From Staphylococcus pseudintermedius (GTDB lineage Bacteria; Bacillota; Bacilli; Staphylococcales; Staphylococcaceae), in assembly GCF_001792775.2 (NCBI RefSeq), contig NZ_MLGE02000019.1:1-36924 (forward strand): a stretch of 36,924 bases of DNA, read 5' to 3'. A program made the position numbers and the translations under genes. Under the pieces are notes generated by a model that saw only the letters and a program-made list of their open reading frames with translations, had not been told where the DNA came from and did not search any database. Of this stretch, positions 21,886-34,793 are shown in pieces. How positions within the stretch are numbered: position 1 is the stretch's first letter; each line of letters begins with the position of its first letter.

Positions 21886-21914
21886 ATTTTACACGAGGGC
21901 TGATAATAAGTCAA
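21886..21914 (-). promoter_or_regulatory. Promoter of rplY
   Basis: Minus strand TTGACT (21909-21914), a 17-bp spacer and TAAAAT (21886-21891). It looks sigma-A-like; I see no sigma-B GTTT...GGGTA pattern, although ctc in Bacillus is sigma-B controlled. It overlaps the end of the prs region. Confidence 0.75.
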
Positions 21915-21920
21915 CATGCA

Positions 21921-22886
21921 TTAGTCAAATAATACACTCACAGATTCGCGTTCATACACACGTACAATCGCTTGTGCTAACAATTCTGCTACAGAAAGTT
22001 CTGTAATATTGTTTGGCTTTTGTTCGTCGTTTAATTGGATTGAGTTCGTTACGACTAATTCTTTAATGGCTGAATTTTCAATACGCTCTTTCGCTGGACC
22101 TGATAATACTGGGTGTGTACAACATGCGAATACTTCTGTGGCACCTTTATCTTTTAACGCTTGCGCCGCTAAAGTAATCGTACCCGCCGTATCAATAATG
22201 TCATCAATAATAATCGCTGTACGTCCTTCAATTTCACCCACGATATTCATCACTTCTGCCACATTCGGTTTTGGACGACGTTTATCAATAATTGCGATAG
22301 GTGTTTTCAGAATATCTGCTAATTTACGTGCGCGTGTCACACCGCCATGGTCTGGTGATACAACAACACTTTTTTCTGGATCGATTTCTTTATTTTTCAA
22401 GAAATAGTCCGCTAAGATCGGTACACCCATTAAGTGATCAATCGGAATATCAAAGAATCCTTGAATTTGAGGTGCATGTAAATCTAATGCAATCATACGA
22501 TCCGCGCCAGCTGTTTCGAATAAATCAGCAACTAACTTCGCTGTAATTGGCTCACGGCTGCGGGCTTTACGGTCTTGGCGTGCATAACCGTAGTATGGCA
22601 CAACAATAGTAATGTTTGCTGCTGAAGCACGTTTACATGCATCAATCATAATAAGAAGTTCCATCAAATGTACATTTACAGGGTTAGAAGTCGGTTGGAT
22701 AATGAACACATCACAACCACGAATACTTTCTTCAATATTAATTTGAATTTCACCATCACTAAAACGTTTAACTGTACATTTACCTAATTCAACACCTACA
22801 TGATCTGCGACTTCTTGTGCAAGTGGTTCGTTACCTTTCAACGAGAAAATTTTCAAAGACGAATTTTTATATTCGGTGTTTAACAT
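21921..22886 (-). CDS. prs: Ribose-phosphate pyrophosphokinase (PRPP synthase)
   Basis: Makes PRPP from ribose-5-phosphate and ATP, feeding purine, pyrimidine, His and Trp synthesis. The 321-aa product has the flexible-loop YARQDRK, the [12 protein letters not shown] segment, and the PRPP-binding [18 protein letters not shown] lies 9 bp before the ATG. It lies 75 bp after glmU, the conserved glmU-prs pair, with no clear terminator between. PurR and Hpt, which sense or use PRPP, are nearby. Confidence 0.98.
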   Translation of the reverse strand: MLNTEYKNSSLKIFSLKGNEPLAQEVADHVGVELGKCTVKRFSDGEIQINIEESIRGCDVFIIQPTSNPVNVHLMELLIMIDACKRASAANITIVVPYYGYARQDRKARSREPITAKLVADLFETAGADRMIALDLHAPQIQGFFDIPIDHLMGVPILADYFLKNKEIDPEKSVVVSPDHGGVTRARKLADILKTPIAIIDKRRPKPNVAEVMNIVGEIEGRTAIIIDDIIDTAGTITLAAQALKDKGATEVFACCTHPVLSGPAKERIENSAIKELVVTNSIQLNDEQKPNNITELSVAELLAQAIVRVYERESVSVLFD

Positions 22887-22961
22887 TATTATGAATCCTC
22901 CAATTTTGTTTTGGTCACTCTTTTTATTTACAACAGACCGTTTTTAGTCTTTCATGTGAAA

Positions 22962-24347
<1,386 letters not shown>

Positions 24348-24364
24348 TTATACACTTCTATACA

Positions 24365-24394
24365 ATTATAATTTAACCGTGCACACACTTTCAA
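24365..24394 (-). promoter_or_regulatory. Promoter of glmU
   Basis: Minus strand TTGAAA (24389-24394), an 18-bp spacer and a perfect TATAAT (24365-24370), about 40 bp before the glmU ATG. The rest of the 281-bp spoVG-glmU gap upstream of it (24395-24555) shows nothing else recognisable. Confidence 0.7.
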
Positions 24395-24555
24395 GGCGTA
24401 AACCTATAAAAGCCTTTTCAACACCTTAGACATTCTAGCTATCCGTTGTTCACCATGCGCCGTGAAACGATTTTGTCGATACCACTTTCACTTCCACTTA
24501 GATAAAAATTTGATGTCACCCAATAAAAAATGATTACTAGACAACTTCTTCGTAA

Positions 24556-24592
24556 TAAAAAAGGCTTTGCCATCACCACAATGACAAAACCT
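24556..24592 (-). terminator. Terminator of spoVG
   Basis: Minus-strand stem AGGTTTTGTCAT / ATGGCAAAGCCT (12 bp, two G-U pairs) with a 7-nt loop, followed by TTTTTT. It begins 15 bp after the spoVG stop. Confidence 0.9.
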
Positions 24593-24607
24593 CATAAAAA
24601 GAAAAAA

Positions 24608-24922
24608 CTATTCAACTTCTTCTGTATCTTCTGACGCATCTGATGTTGGTTTTTGAGCAGGTAAAACCTCATCAGTTTCATCATATACTTTCATTACCGC
24701 ATCTTGAATCTCTTGTCTCATTTCAGAGTTGATTGGATGAGCGATATCACGGAATTCACCATCTGGTGTGCGTTTACTTGGCATAGCTACGAATAAGCCT
24801 GAATTACCTTCAATCACTCTCAAATCGTGAATAACGAATGATTCATCTAAGGTAATTGACACTAAAGCTTTCATTCTGCCATCTGTTTGTATTTTTCTAA
24901 GTCTAACGTCTGTCACTTTCAT
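24608..24922 (-). CDS. spoVG: SpoVG regulator
   Basis: A small nucleic-acid-binding regulator; in S. aureus it is the effector of the sigma-B-controlled yabJ-spoVG operon, acting on capsule, virulence and cell-wall genes. The 104-aa product starts [11 protein letters not shown] and contains the conserved [20 protein letters not shown], with a variable acidic tail (about 85-104). AGGGGG precedes the ATG. It follows ridA by 78 bp and is closed by a strong terminator. Confidence 0.97.
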   Translation of the reverse strand: MKVTDVRLRKIQTDGRMKALVSITLDESFVIHDLRVIEGNSGLFVAMPSKRTPDGEFRDIAHPINSEMRQEIQDAVMKVYDETDEVLPAQKPTSDASEDTEEVE

Positions 24923-25000
24923 GTAGTGAGCCCCCTATAGTAATTTAAGTATACTTTATATAGTATGTTTTTTAAGAAGTCATAATCTTAACTTTTTTGA

Positions 25001-25381
25001 TTATATCTCTTTAACCTCAGCAACCATTTCAATCTCTATTTTTACATCTTTCGGTAAACGTGCGACTTCCACTGCACTTCTCGCAGGACGGTGTGTGTCA
25101 AAGTATTTTGTATACACTTCATTCACTTTTTGAAAGTTTTCCATATCCGATAAGAAGATTAAAACTTTAACAACGTGATTCAAATCTGACCCCGCAGCAT
25201 CCAATACCGCTTTTAGATTCTCCAACACTTGCTCAGTTTGCTTTTCTACATCATCGCTTACAATTTCCCCCTCCAGATTCAATGGTATTTGACCAGAAGT
25301 GTAAACGAGTCCGTTGACGATTGAAGCATGTGAGTAAGGTCCAACTGCTTTAGGTGCATTGTTCGTATTAATGATTTTCAA
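25001..25381 (-). CDS. ridA: RidA-family enamine/imine deaminase (YabJ)
   Basis: Hydrolyses reactive enamine/imine intermediates from PLP enzymes; in S. aureus it is known as YabJ. The 126-aa product has GPYSHA near the N-terminus, TSGQIPL, and the signature RPARSAVEVARLPKD with the substrate Arg. The start is a TTG (25381): the protein then begins MKIINTN like its relatives, and AAGGAG lies about 11 bp upstream. It lies 24 bp after purR, as in Bacillus purR-yabJ-spoVG. Confidence 0.95.
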   Translation of the reverse strand: MKIINTNNAPKAVGPYSHASIVNGLVYTSGQIPLNLEGEIVSDDVEKQTEQVLENLKAVLDAAGSDLNHVVKVLIFLSDMENFQKVNEVYTKYFDTHRPARSAVEVARLPKDVKIEIEMVAEVKEI

Positions 25382-25405
25382 ATAATTGAACGCTCCTTTT
25401 ACCCT

Positions 25406-26227
25406 TTAAAATTTAGATAGACTGTTCCCTGACTCTACTTTAAATTCTTGATTGTATTCATCGACATCAGAGAGACGTACTAAGGAAGTATAATCTTCAA
25501 TCAGTCGTTGTTTGACTTCTTTGGATTCTACAAGTACTGATACCCCTTTTACGTGGGCTTTAAACTCATTCATTAAATTCATAACCCCATTAATTGAACC
25601 ACCAGCACGCATAAAGTCATCCACAACTAACACGTTTGAGTGTTCCTTTAACGTACGTTTAGATAATACCATTGTTTCGATTTTCCTTGTCGATCCTGAA
25701 ACATAATTGATTGAAACTGTTGAACCTTCTGTAACCTTATTGTCTTTACGAATGACAACAACTGGTAAATTGAGCACACTCGCAACTGCATTCGCCAATG
25801 AAATCCCTTTTGTAGCAATCGTCACAATCGCATCCAACTCTTCTTGCATGTAAATCGTCGCAATGAGTCGGCCCACACGTTTTAACAATGCAGGATTCCC
25901 CATAAGATCAGAAAGAAATAAATACCCTCCTGGTAATAAGCGCTCTTTTTCTTGCAAGAGTGCTATCACTTCTTCAATCACTGCTTGCGCCTCATCCTTT
26001 TGCATTTGTGGGCGATATTTCACACCCCCACTTGCGCCAGATATAGTTTCCACTGTACCCAATCCTTCTTTAACCAATGTTTCCTTAATAATTTGAACGT
26101 CTTCACTAATTGATGATTTCGCTTGTTCAAATTTGGTTACAAAATATGTCAGTGGTACAAGCTTATTCGGATTATTGATTAAGTACTGAGTCATATAAAC
26201 AATACGTTCGCTTCTTTTGTATCGCAT
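25406..26227 (-). CDS. purR: Purine operon repressor PurR
   Basis: Represses purine genes and is released by PRPP. The 273-aa product has a winged-helix N-terminal domain (1 to about 72) and a phosphoribosyltransferase-fold domain with PRPP motif VLVVDDFMRAGGS (199-211). ATG 26227 (MRYKRSERIV) is preferred to the in-frame GTG 9 bp upstream, because AAAGGGTG is correctly placed for the ATG. It lies 21 bp after ispE. Confidence 0.96.
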   Translation of the reverse strand: MRYKRSERIVYMTQYLINNPNKLVPLTYFVTKFEQAKSSISEDVQIIKETLVKEGLGTVETISGASGGVKYRPQMQKDEAQAVIEEVIALLQEKERLLPGGYLFLSDLMGNPALLKRVGRLIATIYMQEELDAIVTIATKGISLANAVASVLNLPVVVIRKDNKVTEGSTVSINYVSGSTRKIETMVLSKRTLKEHSNVLVVDDFMRAGGSINGVMNLMNEFKAHVKGVSVLVESKEVKQRLIEDYTSLVRLSDVDEYNQEFKVESGNSLSKF

Positions 26228-26248
26228 TGCTGTCACCCTTTCTCTTTT

Positions 26249-27097
26249 TTACCCCAGTGTCCTTACGAGATAGACATCATTACAACAACCGCTCACTGCA
26301 TTAAAAATATGGCGGGCTTGGCGTTCGCGTTGTGCAAAACCGTATACTGTCGGGCCGCTACCACTCATCAATGCACCATCCGCACCGTTATTGAGCATAT
26401 TTGTTTTAATTTTAGCAATTTCCGGTTGGAGTTGCATAGAAACAGGCTCTAAGCGGTTAGACAAACTTTTGCATAGCGCATCATAGTCATTCTCTTCAAT
26501 AGCTTTTAAACATTGCTCTGTATGAACTGGGAAAGGTTGACTCAAATCTAAACCACCATAAATCTCTGGTGTCGATAAGCCGGCTTGTGGTTTAGCAACA
26601 ATGACCCAAGCTGAAGGCGTTTTCGGTAAAATCTCGAGAATTTCACCACGTCCTTTACAAAGTGCCGTAGTGCCGTACACACAAAATGGCACATCCGAAC
26701 CAATCGCCGCAGAAAGCTCGCTCAATTCATCAAGTGATCGATTTAATTCAAACAAACGATTCATACCACGCATGGTTGCTGCTGCATCACTTGAGCCTCC
26801 TGCAAGCCCTGCTGCGACAGGAATGTTCTTTTCTAATGTAATCGTTACACCTTGCTTAATTTGGTAAGTTTCTTTCATCAAAAGTGCTGCTCGATAAGCT
26901 AAATTACGATCATCAGAGGGAATAAACGTTTCATCAACCTTTAAAACGATACGTGAATCATTTCTTTTCTCAAATGATAACCGATCGCTCAAATCGATTG
27001 TTGTCATAATCATTTCAACTTCATGATAACCGTCATCTCTTTTGTACAAAGTATCTAATGTCAAATTGATTTTAGCAGGCGCTGTTTCATAAATCAT
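26249..27097 (-). CDS. ispE: 4-diphosphocytidyl-2-C-methyl-D-erythritol kinase (IspE/Ipk), GHMP family
   Basis: In MEP isoprenoid synthesis it phosphorylates CDP-ME on its 2-hydroxyl. The 282-aa product has the N-terminal [10 protein letters not shown], the GHMP ATP-loop [14 protein letters not shown] (93-106) and the C-terminal [10 protein letters not shown]. Most staphylococci make isoprenoids by mevalonate yet keep this gene; the intermedius/schleiferi group is reported to use MEP. Which applies cannot be seen here. GAGG lies about 8 bp before the ATG. It heads the ispE-purR-ridA-spoVG run. Confidence 0.93.
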   Translation of the reverse strand: MIYETAPAKINLTLDTLYKRDDGYHEVEMIMTTIDLSDRLSFEKRNDSRIVLKVDETFIPSDDRNLAYRAALLMKETYQIKQGVTITLEKNIPVAAGLAGGSSDAAATMRGMNRLFELNRSLDELSELSAAIGSDVPFCVYGTTALCKGRGEILEILPKTPSAWVIVAKPQAGLSTPEIYGGLDLSQPFPVHTEQCLKAIEENDYDALCKSLSNRLEPVSMQLQPEIAKIKTNMLNNGADGALMSGSGPTVYGFAQRERQARHIFNAVSGCCNDVYLVRTLG

Positions 27098-27130
27098 TCC
27101 AATTTCCTCTTTCCAAATGGTATTACTGTG

Positions 27131-27139
27131 ATTTTAACA
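27131..27139 (-). promoter_or_regulatory. Candidate extended -10 promoter of ispE
   Basis: The minus strand reads TGTTAAAAT, TGn-extended, about 34 bp before the ispE ATG. No -35 is found at the right spacing. Confidence 0.42.
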
Positions 27140-27428
27140 CATAACCGTTTCAAAGTGCGCTCATACAGATTAAAATTCCCAACCCCAACAAGTGATAAGG
27201 CTCTATAAAAAGCAAATCATCGTATCACCGGTGTTCAACGCACCTTCACGTGTACAAGAATAACGTATCACAAAAGTTTTCATCGCCTTAGTTTAACAAC
27301 AATGCTTCAAATTAAAAAGTTTGATGCAAGTTATTTTCGTCCTCATCGATATAAGTGAAAAGGGATTTGGCGGGAAATGTTGTCACTTTGCCCAATAAGA
27401 CTGTGTGTTGAAAGACATTCCCTGCATA

Positions 27429-27464
27429 ATAAAAAACCACTCTACTCACATCAGTAGAATGGTT
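27429..27464 (-). terminator. Terminator of veg
   Basis: Minus-strand stem AACCATTCTACT / AGTAGAGTGGTT (12 bp, one G-U pair) with a 6-nt loop, followed by TTTT and ATTATG. It lies 24 bp after the veg stop. Confidence 0.9.
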
Positions 27465-27488
27465 ATTATGTAGATAGTCTCTGTATAT

Positions 27489-27755
27489 TTAGTGTGCGAT
27501 TACTTCTTGTTGTAACTCATCTTCTACAAATGATACTTTGACATTTTCAGTCAATACATCTGCATAAGTATAAGATACACGTTCAAAATTATGTTTCTCT
27601 GGGTCCAATTCTACAACGAACACTGACGGATAAGTCTCAGTGAGTACTCCGCAACGTTCAATTGTTTTTTTGCGACCTCCATTAGCTTTAAGTACAATAC
27701 GATTTCCTAATTGACAATCAAGAGAGTTTTTGATGTCTCCAATAGATTTTGGCAT
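27489..27755 (-). CDS. veg: Veg protein
   Basis: A small conserved Firmicute protein; in Bacillus it stimulates biofilm gene expression, and its exact activity is unclear. The 88-aa product starts [17 protein letters not shown] and contains [12 protein letters not shown], the family core. The open frame extends 12 codons upstream, but that stretch covers the promoter; AGGTGG lies 6 bp before the ATG at 27755. It is monocistronic, with a strong promoter and a strong terminator. Confidence 0.95.
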   Translation of the reverse strand: MPKSIGDIKNSLDCQLGNRIVLKANGGRKKTIERCGVLTETYPSVFVVELDPEKHNFERVSYTYADVLTENVKVSFVEDELQQEVIAH

Positions 27756-27779
27756 ATTGCTCCACCTCGCTACAAGTGT

Positions 27780-27809
27780 ATTATAACACACCTAGAAGTG
27801 TTTCGTCAA
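27780..27809 (-). promoter_or_regulatory. Strong promoter of veg
   Basis: Minus strand TTGACG (27804-27809), an 18-bp spacer and TATAAT (27780-27785), with a TGn extension (TGTTATAAT). The veg promoter is a classic strong sigma-A promoter in Bacillus. Confidence 0.85.
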
Positions 27810-27854
27810 ATAAAATTTTAATTTTAGCAAGGTGGAAAGCTGTTGTCAATCAAT

Positions 27855-29289
<1,435 letters not shown>

Positions 29290-29328
29290 CTTTGCACCTT
29301 CTTTATATTTGTCATCATGTTTGTTTCA

Positions 29329-30096
29329 TTATAACCCAAATAATTTTTCTGCATTTTCCGTAGTTTGACGTGCGACCTCTTCATATGAAATGCCACGTAA
29401 CTGCGCAATTTCTTCAGCAACTAAAGTGACACGTGCAGGTTCATTACGTTTACCGCGGTATGGGTGCGGTGTTAAATAAGGCGCATCCGTTTCGACAAGG
29501 AGACGCTCCAATGGTACATGTTTTGCCACTTCTTTCGGTTGTTTCGCATTTTTAAATGTTACTGGCCCACCTAAAGAAATGTGAAAGTTTAACTTATTAA
29601 TGACCACATCGGCAATTTCTGGAGAACCGCTAAAACTGTGCATAATGCCACCCACTTCTTCAGCATGTTCTTCCATCAAGATGTCAATACAATCTTGTGT
29701 CGCTTCTCGATTGTGGATGACGATTGGCAACTTCACACGTTTCGCTAACGCAATTTGTTTACGGAATACTTCTTTTTGAATATCTTTCGGTGATTTGTCC
29801 CAATGATAATCTAAACCCATCTCACCAATACCAATCACTTTAGGATGTTCCGCTAACTTTTCAATCCACGCTAAACGTTCATCTGTAAAGTCAATCGCAT
29901 CAACCGGGTGCCAACCAATAATGGCATAAATAAAATCATAATCCTCTATCAATTGCATCGCGCGCTCAATCGTCTTCGTATCAAAACCCACCACAAACAT
30001 GCGATCCACGCCAGCATCAAGCGCACGTTGAATCACATCTTCTAGGTCTTTGTCGTATTGATCTGCATTCAAATGCACATGAGTGTCTATTAACAT
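29329..30096 (-). CDS. tatD: TatD-family metal-dependent hydrolase/DNase
   Basis: A TIM-barrel metallohydrolase with 3'-5' exonuclease activity in characterised members. The 255-aa product (ATG 30096, with GGAGGAGG six bases upstream) has the metal site IDTHVHL (3-9), GEMGLDYHW with the bridging Glu, IVIHNREA, and the late VETDAPYL motif. The longer open frame before it has no SD. It lies between metG and rnmV, as in Bacillus (metS-yabD-rnmV-rsmA). Confidence 0.94.
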   Translation of the reverse strand: MLIDTHVHLNADQYDKDLEDVIQRALDAGVDRMFVVGFDTKTIERAMQLIEDYDFIYAIIGWHPVDAIDFTDERLAWIEKLAEHPKVIGIGEMGLDYHWDKSPKDIQKEVFRKQIALAKRVKLPIVIHNREATQDCIDILMEEHAEEVGGIMHSFSGSPEIADVVINKLNFHISLGGPVTFKNAKQPKEVAKHVPLERLLVETDAPYLTPHPYRGKRNEPARVTLVAEEIAQLRGISYEEVARQTTENAEKLFGL

Positions 30097-30331
30097 AAAA
30101 ATCCTCCTCCATCTATCAAAATCGCACACTTCCATTGACGTATTGCTTCACTATTACCACGATTCATACCATACCACACATCAACAAAACGCCTGGCACA
30201 TCTACGCTCTCACCTCTAAAACTGAAGAGTGCTGTGATGTGGCTAATCTTGTCATGTAAAATTTGTTTCAAGTAAAGTACTATTACTTATTACCAGCTTG
30301 CGGCACTCACCCAGATTGCAAGAATCGTGCA

Positions 30332-30441
30332 AGACTCCTAAGGCATCTGCTGAAGTCGAAAATCCAATTTGGCTTCCACTAAATGCCCACTTCCATCAAG
30401 CCAAATTTAGTTGAGACTTCAGCGCCTTGGAAAGCGTAGCG
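30332..30441. repeat. Large imperfect palindromic intergenic element
   Basis: Nested arms: CCTAAGGC (30337-30344) with GCCTTGG (30424-30430, one bulge), GCTGAAGTC (30349-30357) with GACTTCAGC (30415-30423), and AATTTGGCTT (30366-30375) with AAGCCAAATT (30398-30407). The flanks AGACTCCT and GGAAAGCGTAGCG resemble a palindromic repeat family I recall from Bacillus and staphylococcal intergenic regions. It is not a terminator (no T-run) and has no ORF. Confidence 0.65.
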
Positions 30442-30490
30442 CGTTTCAGCAATCCGCAATCCGTCACTACCCCAAAATGTTCAGCATGAA

Positions 30491-30529
30491 ATAAAAGAGT
30501 GAGACACATCAACATCACCGTCTCACTCT
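30491..30529 (-). terminator. Terminator of metG
   Basis: Minus-strand stem AGAGTGAGAC / GTCTCACTCT (10 bp perfect) with a 14-nt loop, followed by TTTTATTT. It lies 10 bp after the metG stop, so tatD needs its own promoter or read-through. Confidence 0.9.
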
Positions 30530-30539
30530 CCTCAAACAC

Positions 30540-32525
<1,986 letters not shown>

Positions 32526-32543
32526 TCATTTCTTATCTTATCT

Positions 32544-32572
32544 AATATATCTAAAATTTAGTTGTTTTTCAA
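32544..32572 (-). promoter_or_regulatory. Promoter of metG
   Basis: Minus strand TTGAAA (32567-32572), a 17-bp spacer and TATATT (32544-32549), about 30 bp before the metG ATG and after the rsmI stop. The gap is too short for a T-box. Confidence 0.7.
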
Positions 32573-32603
32573 TGTTACAACCTATTTGTCTTACGGTGTA
32601 TCA

Positions 32604-33437
32604 CTAATGAATATCATGAAAAATGTTGTAGACGGTCTTGCTCGACATTTCGCGTTCTTGTGCGACTTTTTTAATCGCCGCTTTCGGTTTCATACCTTCA
32701 TCAATGTAATGTGTCACGTGGTCTTCAACGGACAGCGTTTCAAACCATGCCGTCCCTTCAATTGGTGCGGCACCTTCGATAATAATGACAAATTCTCCAC
32801 GTAATGGAATGTCTGTTTCTAATTGTTCGAGCAATGATGTGACAGGTGCGGTCGTAATTTGCTCAAACTTCTTCGTCAACTCTCGTCCAAGCGTCACTGT
32901 CCGTTCAGCATCGATTTGAGCAATCACTTCGAGCGTATCTTTCACACGGTGTGGTGATTCATACAATAACAATGTACTGTCTTGATACATTCTCGTCTCT
33001 AGTAACGCCGTTTTGTCACGCGATTTGCGAGGTAAAAATCCTAAAAACGTATATGTAAATGAAGGTAAACCACTCGCCATCAATGCCGTCAAGCCTGCAT
33101 TCGGCCCAGGAATTGGCACGACTGTAACACCTTGTTCACGTGCACGAACTACCAATTCATACCCCGGATCCGAAATCAATGGTAAGCCCGCATCAGAGAC
33201 CAAAGCGATAGTTTTTCCTGCTACTAGCATGTCGATCAAAGTTTCAGTTTCCTGTTCTTTATTATGGTCATGATAAGACTTTAAAGGGGTTGTAATCTCA
33301 AAATGATGACACAATTTTTTCGTCACACGTGTATCTTCACATGCAATGAGATCCACATGTTGTAACGTATAAATCGCTCGGAATGTCATGTCTTCTAAAT
33401 TTCCGATGGGCGTACCGACTAAATAGAGCTCTCCCAT
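32604..33437 (-). CDS. rsmI: 16S rRNA (cytidine-2'-O)-methyltransferase RsmI
   Basis: 2'-O-methylates C1402 of 16S rRNA. The 277-aa tetrapyrrole-methylase-fold protein has GTPIGNLEDMT (8-18), ACEDTRVTKKL, SDAGLPLISDPG and the PGPNAG loop. ATG 33437 has TGAGGAG 7 bp upstream; the in-frame start 15 bp earlier has none and lies inside the preceding gene. It starts 1 bp after the GIY-YIG gene stop. Confidence 0.97.
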   Translation of the reverse strand: MGELYLVGTPIGNLEDMTFRAIYTLQHVDLIACEDTRVTKKLCHHFEITTPLKSYHDHNKEQETETLIDMLVAGKTIALVSDAGLPLISDPGYELVVRAREQGVTVVPIPGPNAGLTALMASGLPSFTYTFLGFLPRKSRDKTALLETRMYQDSTLLLYESPHRVKDTLEVIAQIDAERTVTLGRELTKKFEQITTAPVTSLLEQLETDIPLRGEFVIIIEGAAPIEGTAWFETLSVEDHVTHYIDEGMKPKAAIKKVAQEREMSSKTVYNIFHDIH

Positions 33438-33438
33438 G

Positions 33439-33687
33439 TTATCGCTCCTCAATTAAATGTATTTTTTGTTGTCGCGTCAATTTTTTAATCGCATGTTCTC
33501 GCTTTAATGCTTCTGATTTCGTCTCGAAAATTTCATGATAACACAATGTGACCGGTCGTCTCATTTTTGTATACTTCGCACCTTTACCTTCATTATGTTT
33601 GACGATGCGCGCTTCCAAATCATTTGTATACCCCGTATAAAATGTTGCATCATTACATTGTACGATATACGTATAATGTTTAGCCAT
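33439..33687 (-). CDS. GIY-YIG domain protein (YazA/UPF0213 family)
   Basis: An 82-aa stand-alone GIY-YIG nuclease-fold domain: YTYIV (5-9), then FYTGYT (16-21), the Arg of DLEARI, and the distal Glu of SEALKREHAIKKL. Members are conserved but have no agreed role; some show DNA-nicking activity. It overlaps the upstream methylase gene by 8 bp and runs into rsmI with a 1-bp gap, matching Bacillus yabB-yazA-rsmI. Confidence 0.93.
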   Translation of the reverse strand: MAKHYTYIVQCNDATFYTGYTNDLEARIVKHNEGKGAKYTKMRRPVTLCYHEIFETKSEALKREHAIKKLTRQQKIHLIEER

Positions 33688-34405
33688 AATAAATCTCCTT
33701 CATTTCTGGCGTATAATCCCCTTGTTCATCATAAATATAAAAAGGGGGTGCAATATCGAGACCTTGACGTCCCCCTTTACGGCCTTCAACGACAATCGTC
33801 TGTGCAGCTTTTCCAGGCTTACTAAAAATCATATGCAAACGTTTCGGTTCAATACGATAATGACGCATAGATTCAAACAAATCCAGCATTCGTTCTGCTC
33901 GATGCACCATCACAACCCGCCCCCCTTCTTTTAACAAATGGTTGCTAACACGCAAACAATCATCCAACGTACAATAAATTTCATGACGCGCAATTTTGTG
34001 GGCTTCAAGTTGATGTTGATTCGTTTGATTTGCTTTAAAATAAGGGGGATTGCAAGTGATTAAATCAAACTGCGCTGGGGAATACGCTTGAATGAGCGCA
34101 TTAATATCCATTTCAACCATTGTAATACGGTCTTCTAAATGATTGTATTGAACACTGCGAACTGCCATATTAACAAGCTGTGGCTGAATTTCCACACCTG
34201 TAATCACATTATTTCCTTTGTCCGACAACAATAATGGAATCACGCCATTACCTGCACACATATCTAAAATGCGATCTCGTTTCCTCACTTCTGTAAAATG
34301 ACCTAATAGCAGTGCATCTGTAGAAAAAGAAAAGACCGCATCATTTTGAATAATGCGTAAGTCTTCTCGTATTAAATAATCCAGTCTTTCACCAGGTTGT
34401 AACAT
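33680..34405 (-). CDS. TrmN6-like SAM-dependent methyltransferase (YabB family)
   Basis: A Rossmann methyltransferase of the tRNA1(Val) adenine-37 N6 group. The 241-aa product has the SAM loop DMCAGNG (48-54) and the N6-adenine motif NPPY (119-122). ATG 34405 is chosen (GAGGTG 5 bp upstream), giving MLQPGERLDYL. The RNA target in staphylococci is inferred from the family, not shown. It comes 10 bp after yabA. Confidence 0.92.
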   Translation of the reverse strand: MLQPGERLDYLIREDLRIIQNDAVFSFSTDALLLGHFTEVRKRDRILDMCAGNGVIPLLLSDKGNNVITGVEIQPQLVNMAVRSVQYNHLEDRITMVEMDINALIQAYSPAQFDLITCNPPYFKANQTNQHQLEAHKIARHEIYCTLDDCLRVSNHLLKEGGRVVMVHRAERMLDLFESMRHYRIEPKRLHMIFSKPGKAAQTIVVEGRKGGRQGLDIAPPFYIYDEQGDYTPEMKEIYYG

Positions 34406-34415
34406 CACAGCACCT

Positions 34416-34781
34416 CTATTCTTGCTTCTCATTTAGCACATTGAGACAAAACATACAGTCCTCGCCATGACGATGTTTACCGAATACATCATGACAAATA
34501 TGGAAACCTTCATGATACAGTTTCGCAAAATATTCACGACTTTGACGCTGCTTTTTCACGGGTTTTTGAGGCGCTACTTCTGCTTCTTGAACTTGCGTTG
34601 CTTCCACATTATCTCGTTCTTGTTGCATCAATGTTTTAAAGTTATCATTTTCTAGTTGTAATGCTACATTTTCTTCCACTAGCTCTACAGTCAGTGCTTT
34701 TAACTCCTGCATGCTTTCATTCAAACGCGCAACGTGTTGTTCTAACTGCATTAAGCGAGCGAATAATTCGTTTCGATCCAA
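34416..34781 (-). CDS. yabA: Replication initiation control protein YabA
   Basis: Restrains DnaA at oriC and bridges to the sliding clamp DnaN. The 121-aa product has an N-terminal coiled coil (about 5-56, leucine-rich), a variable linker, and a C-terminal zinc motif with His94, Cys96, Cys109 and Cys112 (GFHICHD... HGEDCMFC). The start is a TTG with AGGAGGT 7 bp upstream, giving MDRNELF. It lies 12 bp after ricT. Confidence 0.95.
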   Translation of the reverse strand: MDRNELFARLMQLEQHVARLNESMQELKALTVELVEENVALQLENDNFKTLMQQERDNVEATQVQEAEVAPQKPVKKQRQSREYFAKLYHEGFHICHDVFGKHRHGEDCMFCLNVLNEKQE

Positions 34782-34793
34782 CAGATGTACCTC

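Larger units (their letters stand above)
27098..27488 (-). other. 391-bp intergenic region between veg and ispE
   Basis: No gene supported. It contains the veg terminator (27429-27464) and a candidate ispE extended -10 TGTTAAAAT (27131-27139 on the minus strand) without a clear -35. The stretch 27140-27428 shows no feature that I recognise. Confidence 0.55.
30097..30539 (-). other. 443-bp intergenic region between metG and tatD
   Basis: No gene supported. It holds the metG terminator (30491-30529) and a long imperfect palindromic element (30332-30441). The part next to tatD (30097-30300) shows no clear promoter; the nearest -10-like TATGAAT around 30163 lacks a -35. Confidence 0.55.

Noticed and set aside
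25399..25422. Sigma-B-like pair upstream of ridA on the minus strand (GTCTAT, 12 bp, GGGTAA), tempting because yabJ-spoVG is sigma-B controlled in S. aureus.
   Set aside because: Transcription would start at or inside the ridA SD, leaving no usable leader, and the -35 matches GTTTAA at only 4 of 6 positions. A real sigma-B promoter, if present, must lie inside purR.
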